DNA of 64,000 nucleotides from Sphingobium fluviale (GTDB taxonomy: Bacteria > Pseudomonadota > Alphaproteobacteria > Sphingomonadales > Sphingomonadaceae). Positions 44,441 through 53,393 of the stretch are shown here, piece after piece (position 1 is the first letter of the stretch; each line of letters begins with the position of its first letter). The stretch is from NCBI RefSeq assembly GCF_004122115.1, contig NZ_SBKP01000006.1:62001-126000 (forward strand), in the 5' to 3' direction. A program made the translations under genes and the position numbers. The notes beneath the pieces are model-generated. The model did not search any database. It was not told where the DNA came from and was given only the letters and a program-made list of their open reading frames with translations.

Positions 44441-45265
44441 TTACCGGCGGAAATAATCTTCGACATTCTCGAAGGCGCGCTGGCCCTCTGGGGTCGCGTT
44501 GCGGATGGGATCATCCAACGGGGTGATCGCGCCGCGCCATGCCGTCGCGCGCAGCGGCGTCACCGTCCACTCCTCGCGCGGGTCAAGCACATGGGGGCAA
44601 TTGGCAATTACGACAATCACATCCATCTCGGCGCGCAGCAGCACGCGCCTCCCCGGCGCGAACGGGCCGATCTGCGGGGTGATCGCACCGTCCTGCTCGA
44701 TCTTCACGCCCTTGAACAGGGTGACGCAGGGGTGAACGTCACGGCGCTGCAATCCATGTTTGGCCGCGCCCAGCAGGAAGCGGTCGCGCCCATTGGGCGT
44801 GGGGCCGCTGTTGGCGCCATTGCCATATTTGGCGGCATTGGTGGCGGCGTTCGAGGTGCCGCAAAAGCAGTCATGCGTCTCGGCAGTGTCCTCAAGGACA
44901 CTCATGAGTACCCTGCCCATGTCTGACAGCAGCAGCTTGCCCGCGCCGAGATAGGCGTTCCACTGTACTTTTACCGTATCGGCCACGTTAAGCCGCTCGG
45001 TCGGCATCTCGGCATTGAACAGCAGCATAGAGGCGCAGGCGTCGCCCTTGAGATCGATCAACCGGAGCCGCGAGCCGCGTTTCAGTCGCCGCGCGGCATA
45101 GCCGCCCGCAGCGATCGTCTCCTCCCACACCAGATCGCCAACAGAGACATCTGCGGGCAGATCGTCTGCCACAGGCGGCAGTACCGGCATGGCCTCAACC
45201 ACAGTGCCCGCCATGGCGCGGGCGTGGTCGCGCGCGGCAAGCGGATTGGCGAGAGCTTCGGTCAT
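44441..45265 (-). CDS. DUF1989 protein, second carboxyguanidine deiminase subunit-like
   Basis: A 274-residue paralogue of the neighbouring DUF1989 protein with a longer N-terminus. Marks are LIDLKGDACASMLLFNAEMPTERLN, DCFCGTSNAATNAAKYG and VTLFKGVKIEQDG. It should pair with the 211-residue protein as a heteromer. The ATG at 45265 overlaps the stop of the regulator gene by 4 bases. Confidence 0.88.
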   Translation of the reverse strand: MTEALANPLAARDHARAMAGTVVEAMPVLPPVADDLPADVSVGDLVWEETIAAGGYAARRLKRGSRLRLIDLKGDACASMLLFNAEMPTERLNVADTVKVQWNAYLGAGKLLLSDMGRVLMSVLEDTAETHDCFCGTSNAATNAAKYGNGANSGPTPNGRDRFLLGAAKHGLQRRDVHPCVTLFKGVKIEQDGAITPQIGPFAPGRRVLLRAEMDVIVVIANCPHVLDPREEWTVTPLRATAWRGAITPLDDPIRNATPEGQRAFENVEDYFRR

Positions 45266-45732
45266 GCAGCCGCTCCTTTGTCGTGTGCATCCGGCTCGTA
45301 AAGCGGAGGGAGCAGGGTCGTGGTGGTGGTGAGATGGAGCTGGTGTACCCCGCGCACCCTGCGCAGCGCATCGCACAGTTCCTTCAACCGCAGGGCAGGG
45401 CCCTGTACCAACAGAACTTCGAGCGACTGATCATCTTCAAGAAACACATGCTGGGAGGAAATAACCTCCTTCAAGTAATCGGCCTGTGTCTGTGCAAGCT
45501 GGTGCCGCACCCGTCCGCGATCACCGCGATAGACAATAGTGATCGTCCCGGCGAGCATCTCGTCCGGGCGGGTGAAGGCCTCATGCTGGGCGAGCGCATG
45601 GCGAATGAGCTCTGCGATCAGCTGAGAGCGCGACGGCAGCTCGCGCTCTGACACCATGACATCGAGCTGCCGGAACAGCTCTCCCGGAAGGCTGATGCTC
45701 AGCCTCGCCAAGCTGGCAACTTCGCTACCCAT
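45262..45732 (-). CDS. NikR-fold (CopG/ribbon-helix-helix) regulator with degenerate nickel site
   Basis: A 156-residue regulator: an N-terminal ribbon-helix-helix (ARLSISLPGELFRQLDVMVS, then SRSQLIAELIRHAL) and a C-terminal ACT-like domain as in NikR. An ungapped alignment by eye of TQADYLKEVISSQHVF with the E. coli NikR metal region keeps the position of His87 but places Ala at His76, Phe at His89 and Ser at Cys95. So it probably does not sense nickel. It overlaps both the ATPase and the DUF1989 gene, and so is embedded in the operon it may control. A longer frame to 45885 is not supported. Confidence 0.8.
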   Translation of the reverse strand: MGSEVASLARLSISLPGELFRQLDVMVSERELPSRSQLIAELIRHALAQHEAFTRPDEMLAGTITIVYRGDRGRVRHQLAQTQADYLKEVISSQHVFLEDDQSLEVLLVQGPALRLKELCDALRRVRGVHQLHLTTTTTLLPPLYEPDAHDKGAAA

Positions 45733-46543
45733 GTCCGATACTCTCCTTGGTGTTTGGGTTTGCGTCGATTTTGGGAGTGAGTGATGCCGCCACCAGCTCT
45801 TCTCCCGCCGCCCGGTCTTTGCGATTGCGCAACGCAAGGTCGTATACCGCAGTTGCACCGAAACGATGCGGTGCATCGGGATCATGGCGGCGCTTGTCCA
45901 GCGCGAGCACTCTCGTGCCGAGCTTGAAAGCTTCTCGGATATCGTGCGTGACCATGATGATAGTTAGGGCATAGTCATTCCACAGGCGCGTGATCAGCGC
46001 GTGCATGTCCGCGCGGATGCCTGGGTCTAGCGCGCCAAACGGCTCATCGAGCAACAGGATGCGCGGGCGCTTGATCAGCGCCTGTGCAATTGCAAGCCGC
46101 TGCTGCATGCCGCCAGACATTTGCGCGGGATAAAGATGCATTGAGTCGGCGAGGCCCACAGCGTCGAGCATCTCCATCGCCATTGCCTTGGCCGCCTTGT
46201 GCGCGGTGCCAAACAGTCGGGCCGACAGCGGGGCCTGCTCACATTCCAGCCCGAACATCGTGTTTCGCAGCGCCGAGATGTGTGGAAACACCGAATAGCG
46301 CTGGAAAACGACGCCGCGATCCGGGCCACATTCCCCGCCGAGCCTTTGACCGTCGAGCAGAATAGTTCCACGCGTCGGTATCTCCTGCCCCAATATGATG
46401 CGCAGCAGGCTGCTCTTGCCTGCACCCGACGGTCCGACGATGGAAACGAAGGCGCCTTCCTCAATATCGAGGTCCACATTCTCGATCACAATCTTGTCGC
46501 CATATTCGACCCAGATGTTGCTTAGGCTGAGAAGCGCGCTCAA
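45725..46543 (-). CDS. ABC transporter ATP-binding protein (nitrate/taurine/urea-type)
   Basis: A 272-residue ATPase of the SsuB/TauB class. The Walker A motif is GPSGAGKSS, the signature is MSGGMQQRLAIAQAL, and Walker B is ILLLDEPFGALD. The start is a TTG at 46543 with GGAG upstream, overlapping the permease stop in TTGA; no ATG in this frame fits the N-terminus (SALLSLSNIWVEYG). It energises the importer formed with the two upstream genes. Confidence 0.9.
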   Translation of the reverse strand: MSALLSLSNIWVEYGDKIVIENVDLDIEEGAFVSIVGPSGAGKSSLLRIILGQEIPTRGTILLDGQRLGGECGPDRGVVFQRYSVFPHISALRNTMFGLECEQAPLSARLFGTAHKAAKAMAMEMLDAVGLADSMHLYPAQMSGGMQQRLAIAQALIKRPRILLLDEPFGALDPGIRADMHALITRLWNDYALTIIMVTHDIREAFKLGTRVLALDKRRHDPDAPHRFGATAVYDLALRNRKDRAAGEELVAASLTPKIDANPNTKESIGHG

Positions 46544-47355
46544 TGCCCTGCTCCATGTGCCCAGGGGAACATCCGCTTGCTGATTAGAACGAGTACCGCA
46601 TCCATGGCTATGGCCAGCAACGCGATCCACGCGACATAAGGTATGATCACGTCCATCGAGAGGTATCGGCGCACAAGAAAGATACGATAGCCAAGCCCGA
46701 TGTCTGACGCGATTGCTTCTGCCGAGATCAGAAAAACCCAGGCCGGGCCGAGGGCCAGCCGCATCGCGTGCAGCAAGCGCGGCATCGCCTGCGGCAACGC
46801 GACGCGGATCATAATCTGCCAAGAGCTTGCGCCGAGGGTCTGCGCCTTGATAATCTGCTCACGCGGCAGGCCGCTGACATAGGCCGTGATGTCGCGGATC
46901 ATTACAGGGGCAATGCCGATGACAATCAGCGCGACCTTGGCCGTCTCGCCAAGGCCCAGCGCAATGAAGAGGATCGGTAGCAGCGCAATCGGCGGGATCA
47001 CCGCTATCACAGTCACCAGCGGGCCAAAGGTAGCACGCATGGGTGGCAATACGCCCAGCACAAGGCCGATAAGGAGGGTGAAGAGTGTTGCGATGCCCAG
47101 CCCGATTCCAAGACGCTGCAGGCTGGCGAAGGTGTCTGCCCAGAAAATGATCTTGCCGGTCAGTTGATCCGTGTTGAACAACAGGTTGGCCATCCCCTCC
47201 GCCATGCCGCCCGGCAGAGGGAGAATCTTGTCCAGCGGATTGATCGCGTGGCGCTGCGCCGCAAGGAACAGATAGAGCAGCACCAGAAGCAGGATCGGCA
47301 CAGCGCCGATCAGCACGGCTTCTCTCCGGCGAACATGACGGTTCACCCAGCGCAT
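46540..47355 (-). CDS. ABC transporter permease (nitrate/taurine/urea-type)
   Basis: A 271-residue inner-membrane permease with about six helices. The coupling loop is visible as TLGASSWQIMIRVALPQAMPR. It lies 39 bases after the binding-protein gene and is coupled to the ATPase gene. Confidence 0.9.
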   Translation of the reverse strand: MRWVNRHVRRREAVLIGAVPILLLVLLYLFLAAQRHAINPLDKILPLPGGMAEGMANLLFNTDQLTGKIIFWADTFASLQRLGIGLGIATLFTLLIGLVLGVLPPMRATFGPLVTVIAVIPPIALLPILFIALGLGETAKVALIVIGIAPVMIRDITAYVSGLPREQIIKAQTLGASSWQIMIRVALPQAMPRLLHAMRLALGPAWVFLISAEAIASDIGLGYRIFLVRRYLSMDVIIPYVAWIALLAIAMDAVLVLISKRMFPWAHGAGH

Positions 47356-47394
47356 AGCGTCACCTCACCTTCCGTTGAAGCGGGTCAACGTGGA

Positions 47395-48477
47395 TCAAAG
47401 TTTTCCTTCGGCAGCCATCTTCATGAAGCTCTCGTCGAACCTCAGCATCACATGTCCGGGGTCGCCCAGCGTCTTTGCACCGGGGAAGGCCATTCCAACG
47501 GCATCTGCCGAGGACGCGCCTTGGAACAACCCCTTTTTGAAGCTGAAATCGCGTACCTGCATCATGGTCTTCAGCAGAGCCGGGTCAGATGTCGCTGCGA
47601 CCGCCGCCTTAGGATCGGTATAAAGGTAGGTTGTTGAAAGCTGACTATCGAAGCTCTCCGGCGTGGTGCCAGCGAGCTTGGCCATCGCCGCGCGCGCCTC
47701 CTTGCCCTTGGAGTCCTGCCGCTGCATCAGCGCGACCGTCTCGTACCAGATGCCTGCCAAGGCCTTGCCCAGGTTCGGGTTAGCCTTGAGCGTCGCGGTA
47801 TCCACGACCATGAGATCAAGAATTTCGCCCGGTATTTGCGAGGAATTGAAAACCTCCGTCACACCGGTCTGGCCTTTCATCACAGAGAGCTGCGGATTCC
47901 ACGCGACCGCAGCGCGAGCGTCGGGGCTACCGAAAGCGCTGACGATATCCGCGTCAGAGGTATTGATCGTCTTGACGTCGGTTGGCTTTAGACCTGCCTT
48001 TTCTAGGCCACGAGCGAGCAGATAGTGCGACACCGAAAGCTCGACCAGATACACCTGGCGACCCTTAATATCTGCAAGCGCGTTCGCGCCCTTGAGCAAG
48101 ATACCGTCATTACCGTTGGAATAATCGCCGACGATGATTGCGCTGGTATCTTTGCCACCGGCAGCGGGGATCGTCAGCGCATCCATGTTGGTGACAGTCA
48201 CGCCGTCAAATTTTCCGGCGGTATACTGATTGATGGACTCGACATAATCGTTCACCTGAACGACGTTTATTTTTATGCCGTATTTGTCGGCCCATTTCTT
48301 CACGATTCCAGCCTGCTGGGCGTAGGGCCAAGGCATCCAGCCGGCATAGATAGACCAACCGATATTGAACTCAGTGCGAGCTTCCGTCTGGGGATCCGGT
48401 GCCTTCGAACATGATGCTAGCATGATGGCCCCCGCGCAAGCCAGGATCTTACATGCCGTGCCAATCAGCCTCATCAT
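47395..48477 (-). CDS. ABC transporter substrate-binding lipoprotein, putative urea/guanidine
   Basis: A 360-residue binding protein of the SsuA/NrtA type. The N-terminus (ILACAGAIMLASCSKAPDP) has a lipobox, with lipidation at the Cys of LASC. It is the type found beside urea/guanidine carboxylases (FNIGWSIYAGWMPWPYAQQA, VNDYVESINQYTAGKFDGV). AAGGAGA precedes the ATG pair at 48477/48474. First gene of a nine-gene minus-strand operon that runs to 37495. Confidence 0.88.
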   Translation of the reverse strand: MMRLIGTACKILACAGAIMLASCSKAPDPQTEARTEFNIGWSIYAGWMPWPYAQQAGIVKKWADKYGIKINVVQVNDYVESINQYTAGKFDGVTVTNMDALTIPAAGGKDTSAIIVGDYSNGNDGILLKGANALADIKGRQVYLVELSVSHYLLARGLEKAGLKPTDVKTINTSDADIVSAFGSPDARAAVAWNPQLSVMKGQTGVTEVFNSSQIPGEILDLMVVDTATLKANPNLGKALAGIWYETVALMQRQDSKGKEARAAMAKLAGTTPESFDSQLSTTYLYTDPKAAVAATSDPALLKTMMQVRDFSFKKGLFQGASSADAVGMAFPGAKTLGDPGHVMLRFDESFMKMAAEGKL

Positions 48478-49204
48478 GATTCGGTCTCCTTTCGCAGTGC
48501 AGCATCACCATAGTTGGGTCACTTGTCCATAGAAAATATTACGAGTTACACATAAGGTAATAATATTCTGGGGCGGCGCGATTTGGCTGCAAGGGCCACA
48601 TGCTCGCGCAGACAGAACCCAAATGAGACAAAACCGCCATCAAACACATGGCAACCAGCGGCATACGGCTATCCCTACATCGTGCCCATGATTCGCGAAT
48701 CGATTCGCCCCTGATAATCCCACTCCCGATTTATCGAAGGGCATCCAGTATTACTGTACGCAACTTTCAAAATCGATTTGCGTCGGATAACCGCCATTTT
48801 GTGCAGCGCAGTATGAACCAAGGCTCCATTGAGCATGTGCAAAATTATTACGCTTGACGCGATCCGTAATATCCATACCGTATCGATGGTGCCTTACCCC
48901 AAACGGCAAGGCATAAAAGCTCGTCAGGGCATATCTTGCCCGTAACATGGGGTCAGCGAATTGAGATTTGACCTGAGAACATTTCTATCCTGCACGATGC
49001 CGTCGGTGATGCCGGCTCAGCAGCATAGCTGTTCGTCTGGTCCCGCCTCCAGCCACTTTGAGGCCGCATTTGGTGCGCCTTATGAGTAACCAATCACCAT
49101 GTCGGCACCGCTTCACTGCGGACGGGCCATCCAAGCAAGGCGCGGGTACAGCCACAGCGCCAGTGGGAGGGATGTCACTTTAAGGCTCAACGAAAGGGGT
49201 CGAA
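48478..49204. other. 727-base divergent intergenic region
   Basis: It separates the importer operon (minus) from the TonB receptor gene (plus). No convincing gene is present; open frames at 48648-48857 and 48751-48948 overlap on opposite strands and lack family resemblance. It is AT-richer than its flanks. It contains the overlapping palindromes at 48690-48708 and a TTGACG at about 48853. No guanidine riboswitch core (CTAGGGTTCCG, GGTCCGAGAG) was found on the minus strand. Confidence 0.5.
48690..48708. promoter_or_regulatory. Overlapping palindromes (three GATTCG half-sites), candidate operator
   Basis: GATTCGCGAATC (48690-48701) and GCGAATCGATTCGC (48695-48708) are both perfect palindromes sharing a half-site, giving three GATTCG half-sites in alternating orientation. 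This is a typical layout for cooperative binding of ribbon-helix-helix dimers. It lies about 210 bases before the start of the importer operon and 500 bases before the receptor gene. Confidence 0.55.
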
Positions 49205-51616
49205 GTGACTATGATACTATTTCGCAACACGTTGCTGAGCGCAACTATCTTGATGAGCGTGGGATCAACGCCGGTTTTCGCGCAGGAGGCTGCGCCAAAT
49301 GAGGGCGGCGCGGGAGATGACCCCAGCGTTATCGTAGTGACAGCCACCCGGCGCGCCACGTCGATTCAGGATGTACCGATCAATATCACGGCGGTGGGCC
49401 AGGAGCAGATTGCCCGGCAACGCATTGATGACGTGCGCGACCTTGCCGACTTCACGCCCGGCATGACCATTTCGGATACCGGGCCCGGCTCGACCGGAAC
49501 GATCGTCCTGCGCGGCCTCAATGCGTCAGACGCCGATACCACTGGCGCATCCTATGACGACGCGCTGGGCGTCTATCTGGGCGAAGTGCCGCTGTATTAC
49601 GATTTCAAACTGCTCGACATCGCGCGCGTGGAGACTCTGCTTGGGCCACAGGGCACGCTTTACGGCCTCGGCACGCTCGCGGGCGCCATTCGCAACATTC
49701 CCAACAGGCCAGGTCTCGACTCCTTCGGAGGCGAAGCTCATGGCCGAGCCTATGGCAAGGACCACGCCGGAAAGCTCGGTTATCAGCTTGATGGTGTCAT
49801 CAACGTCCCGATCATCAAGGATCACGTGGCGTTCCGATCCGCGACCGGCTATTTCTACGATCCCGGCTTTATCGATTATCCCTTGCTGCTTCAGACCCCA
49901 GGCGTTTCCCTGCCGCAGCCCGATGGGCCTGACTTCATATCGCCGGCTGGCTATGCCGCGAACCTGCGCAAAGAAAAGGATCTCAATTTCGAGAAGACCT
50001 TCACCAGCCGCAATCAGCTGCTGGTTCAGTTCAGCGAGGATCTGAAGTTCAACTTCACCTACGCCTATCAGCAGACAAAAACCGATGGCGGCCAATATAA
50101 CAGCGTTGGCGTGTTCGGCACTGGGAAATATGAGAGCGCAGGCCGCTTCACCGAACCGGTCAAGCGCCGCGCGCATCTCGGAAGCGTTGAAATCAACGCC
50201 AATCTGGCCGACATCGCCGATCTCGTGGCGACGACGGCCTATACTAATGTCAAGAACAAGACCCAGTTCGACAATACCGATCTGCTGCTCGACCTCGATT
50301 ATGATTACGAGGCGTTTCCGGCCTTCTCAAGCTGGAACGAAAGTGAAAACACGCGCAAGCAGTTTAACCAGGAGGTGCGGTTCGTGTCGCGCCACGGCGG
50401 GCCATTCAGCTGGGTCATCGGCGGCTTCTATAATGAGCAAAAGCGCCAGCAGGACTATGTCGAGCATTTGCCCAATCACCCTTGGGTAGCGTTTGGCACG
50501 CAACCCAATCCGGACGAGGTCGAATATGCCTCGTTCGTCAAATCGAAAATAGTCGAAAAGGCGATTTTCGGCGAAGGCACGTTTAAAATCACCCCCAAAT
50601 GGCAGATCACGGCTGGCGCCCGCTATTTCGGATATACCTCAAACGTGGCGGGCATTTCGGTACTTCCTATTCTGGGAGATCCCGTCAGCCCGTATGACGT
50701 GCCCTCCGCTGGTGGCAAATCGAAGAAGAGCGGATCAGTGTGGAAGCTTAACAGCTCCTACAACTTCACCCCGGACATCATGGTCTATGCCACATACAGC
50801 AAGGGTTATCGCATTGGCGGACCGAACACCGTCGCGCCCTGTATCTTGCCGCTTGACCCTACCCAACAGAATGTGTGCGGTCTGCCGGATGAAATCCAGT
50901 ATGGGCCGGACAACACCAAGAACGCAGAACTCGGCTTCCGTACCCAGTTGTTCGACCGGAAGCTGACGTTCAACTTCAACGTCTTCCACATCAAGTGGAA
51001 TGGCATCCAGGTAGACTCCGCCACCGTCAACGGAATCGTCGGCATTACCGTAAACGGAGGCAAGGCCAAGTCCAAGGGCTTCGAGGCGTCCTTCCAGGCG
51101 AAACCGATCCCCCGACTGTCTGTTCAGGGCACCTATTCCTACGTCAATGCCAAGCTGACCGAGGACGTGCCGGGCATCATCGCCGTCAACAGTCCGGCTG
51201 CAACCTACCCCAGCACCGCAATACAGCTCGATGCGCTTTCGGGCGATCGGCTTCCGGGCTCGGCCAAGAACAGCGGCAGCCTCGGCGTCAGCTACACCAC
51301 GCCTTTCAAGGATGGAAACATCATAGCCGACTGGACAGCCACCTATCGCGGCAATGTCGTCACCCGCCTGGGCTGGGACCGCGCGTTTGGCGACAAGCTG
51401 CCCAGCTATGTTCTCCACCGCGCATCGCTGACCTACGAGACGGAACGTTACAGCGTCGGCCTGTTTGCCAATAATATCTTTGACAAATTTGCCGTCAACT
51501 CGGTCAATCAGGATCGTTCTCGCCTCGGCACCAATGACGGCGTGCGGCTGCGCTACTACAAGCACTCGGTGGTCTCGCCCCGCACCTTCGGCATCGAGGC
51601 GCGGTTCAAATACTGA
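49205..51616 (+). CDS. TonB-dependent outer-membrane receptor
   Basis: An 803-residue receptor: signal peptide (LFRNTLLSATILMSVGSTPVFA), a TonB-box-like VIVVTATRR, a plug domain (DVPINITAVGQEQIARQRID, then VETLLGPQGTLYGLGTLAGAIR) and a C-terminal 22-strand barrel ending in FGIEARFKY. The start may be GTG at 49205, 6 bases after AGGGG, or ATG at 49211. The IQDVPINITAV type is common in sphingomonads and takes up diverse complex substrates. It heads a plus-strand gene group with a hydrolase and a molybdenum oxidase. Confidence 0.93.
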   Translation: MTMILFRNTLLSATILMSVGSTPVFAQEAAPNEGGAGDDPSVIVVTATRRATSIQDVPINITAVGQEQIARQRIDDVRDLADFTPGMTISDTGPGSTGTIVLRGLNASDADTTGASYDDALGVYLGEVPLYYDFKLLDIARVETLLGPQGTLYGLGTLAGAIRNIPNRPGLDSFGGEAHGRAYGKDHAGKLGYQLDGVINVPIIKDHVAFRSATGYFYDPGFIDYPLLLQTPGVSLPQPDGPDFISPAGYAANLRKEKDLNFEKTFTSRNQLLVQFSEDLKFNFTYAYQQTKTDGGQYNSVGVFGTGKYESAGRFTEPVKRRAHLGSVEINANLADIADLVATTAYTNVKNKTQFDNTDLLLDLDYDYEAFPAFSSWNESENTRKQFNQEVRFVSRHGGPFSWVIGGFYNEQKRQQDYVEHLPNHPWVAFGTQPNPDEVEYASFVKSKIVEKAIFGEGTFKITPKWQITAGARYFGYTSNVAGISVLPILGDPVSPYDVPSAGGKSKKSGSVWKLNSSYNFTPDIMVYATYSKGYRIGGPNTVAPCILPLDPTQQNVCGLPDEIQYGPDNTKNAELGFRTQLFDRKLTFNFNVFHIKWNGIQVDSATVNGIVGITVNGGKAKSKGFEASFQAKPIPRLSVQGTYSYVNAKLTEDVPGIIAVNSPAATYPSTAIQLDALSGDRLPGSAKNSGSLGVSYTTPFKDGNIIADWTATYRGNVVTRLGWDRAFGDKLPSYVLHRASLTYETERYSVGLFANNIFDKFAVNSVNQDRSRLGTNDGVRLRYYKHSVVSPRTFGIEARFKY

Positions 51617-51712
51617 TCTGGGCGGCGAAGCGCTGTCCTGTGGGATGGCGCTTCGCACACCGCGAGAGCCGGGGTCGCACATACCGGTTCACTGGGAGGA
51701 GGGGAGAATGAG

Positions 51713-52654
51713 ATGGCGACTAGCCGGTACTCTACATGGCGGACAGCATTTTTGAGCGCGGCGCTGCTTTGCACCATAAGCGCTGTGGGGGGCGCCGCCG
51801 CGACTGCAGGGAATAAGCCCCCGCTCCCCAGCCTTTTTGCCGAGAAGTGGATCGATGGCACCCAGCCTTCCGAGCCTCCCACCCAGGTACAGGCACTGGA
51901 CGCCGACACGTTCGTCATCCGCCAGTCGGTCAAGACCAATTTCGAGGCGCCATTCCTTTACCTGTTCTTTGGGCGTGACAAGGCGCTGCTGATTGATACC
52001 GGCGCGGAAGGCGGGCAAATCAGGCCCGCAATCGACGCCATCATCGCCAACTGGCTGAAAGCGCACGGGCGCAGAGACATCCCGCTGGTCGTTGCGCACA
52101 GCCACAGCCATGGCGATCATATCGCAGGCGACGGTGCATTTCGGGAGCGGCCCAACACTCATGTGGTTGGCCTCAAGGCAGAGGACGTTGCCGCGTTCTT
52201 CGGCATCACGCGTTGGCCGGACCAGATCGTCCAGTTCGACCTCGGCAAGCGCTCGCTCAGCATCATCCCGACGCCGGGGCACCAAAAGGCCGCGATCATG
52301 GTCTACGATCCGCGCCTCAAGCTTCTGCTCTCCGGCGATACGCTTTATCCCGGCCGCCTCTATGTGCCGGTGAACTTCATGGCGGAGGAACGCGCCAGTA
52401 TTGACCGGCTCGCCGCCTTTGCCGCCCGCCATCCCATTCGCGCGGTTCTCGGCGCGCATATCGAGATGACGCAGACACCGGGGCGTGACTATGGGCACGA
52501 GGCGCTGGCGCACCCGGACGAGCACCCGCTTGAGCTGCCGGCGGAGAGCATCGCCGAGCTGCGAGAAGGACTCAAGGCGCCACTCAATGTTCCCGACCAG
52601 CCGCAGATCCACGATCGTTTCATCATTTATCCGGTTGCCGCGCGGACAGAGTGA
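51713..52654 (+). CDS. Secreted metallo-beta-lactamase-fold hydrolase
   Basis: A 313-residue exported protein with a signal peptide and the metal motif HSHSHGDHIAGDG, then a His in TPGHQKAAIMVY and the Asp in LLSGDTLYPG. This is a general hydrolase fold (esters, lactones, thioesters), and the substrate is unknown. A strong GGAGGAGGGGAGA region precedes the ATG at 51713. It may act on a compound imported by the upstream receptor. Confidence 0.85.
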   Translation: MATSRYSTWRTAFLSAALLCTISAVGGAAATAGNKPPLPSLFAEKWIDGTQPSEPPTQVQALDADTFVIRQSVKTNFEAPFLYLFFGRDKALLIDTGAEGGQIRPAIDAIIANWLKAHGRRDIPLVVAHSHSHGDHIAGDGAFRERPNTHVVGLKAEDVAAFFGITRWPDQIVQFDLGKRSLSIIPTPGHQKAAIMVYDPRLKLLLSGDTLYPGRLYVPVNFMAEERASIDRLAAFAARHPIRAVLGAHIEMTQTPGRDYGHEALAHPDEHPLELPAESIAELREGLKAPLNVPDQPQIHDRFIIYPVAARTE

Positions 52655-52754
52655 TGTGGATGGAATTTTTGGCGATAAGGATATAATGCTCATGGTTGTG
52701 AGTTCCTCACACACCGCAACACATTATGGCTTTCCCAAGAAAGGGATATAGCTG

Positions 52755-53393
52755 ATGGCCAATGGAAAAGGAGTGGCAATATCGCGCCGTGGAATTCTTG
52801 CGGGAACAGCGATCTCGGCGGCGGCAGTAGTGACTGCTCCCTCGCCTGATACGGTCGCTAGTGCTCAAACCGGAGCAACGGCTACGATGCCGATGATGCT
52901 CAAGGTGAACGGCCAGAAGCGGTCGCTGTCGCTTGATACCCGCACGACGCTGCTTGATGCATTGCGCGAACATCTCCACCTCACCGGCACCAAAAAAGGC
53001 TGCGATCACGGCCAGTGCGGTGCCTGCACGGTGCTGGTCAATGGCAAGAGGATCAACAGCTGCCTCAGCCTTGCGATCATGCACGATGGCGACGAGATCA
53101 CCACGATCGAGGGGCTTGGCACGCCCGACAAGCTGCACCCGATGCAGGCAGCCTTCGTGAAGCATGATGGCTATCAGTGCGGCTATTGCACGCCAGGGCA
53201 AATCTGCTCCGCAGTAGCGGTGCTGGAGGAGATTGCGCGCGGCGTACCCAGCCACGTGCAAGACGATCTGACAGCCGCCCCCCGCGCCACCAACATGGAA
53301 ATGCGCGAGCGGATGAGCGGCAACATCTGCCGCTGCGGAGCCTATTCCAACATCGCGGACGCCATGGCTGAAGTTGCGGGAGGTATGGGGTGA
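52755..53393 (+). CDS. paoA: Molybdenum aldehyde oxidase, [2Fe-2S] subunit (PaoA-type)
   Basis: A 212-residue subunit with a twin-arginine signal ([11 protein letters not shown]) and two 2Fe-2S domains: a plant-ferredoxin type ([17 protein letters not shown], then SC) and the helical type ([10 protein letters not shown] and NICRCGAY). The signal suggests export of the folded, cofactor-loaded complex to the periplasm, as for E. coli PaoABC. Overlaps the next gene by 4 bases. Confidence 0.92.
   Translation: MANGKGVAISRRGILAGTAISAAAVVTAPSPDTVASAQTGATATMPMMLKVNGQKRSLSLDTRTTLLDALREHLHLTGTKKGCDHGQCGACTVLVNGKRINSCLSLAIMHDGDEITTIEGLGTPDKLHPMQAAFVKHDGYQCGYCTPGQICSAVAVLEEIARGVPSHVQDDLTAAPRATNMEMRERMSGNICRCGAYSNIADAMAEVAGGMG

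Noticed and set aside
48478-48960. Search for a guanidine (ykkC) riboswitch upstream of the carboxylase operon
   Set aside because: The conserved CTAGGGTTCCG and GGTCCGAGAG cores were not found by eye on the relevant strand. A covariance search would be more sensitive.
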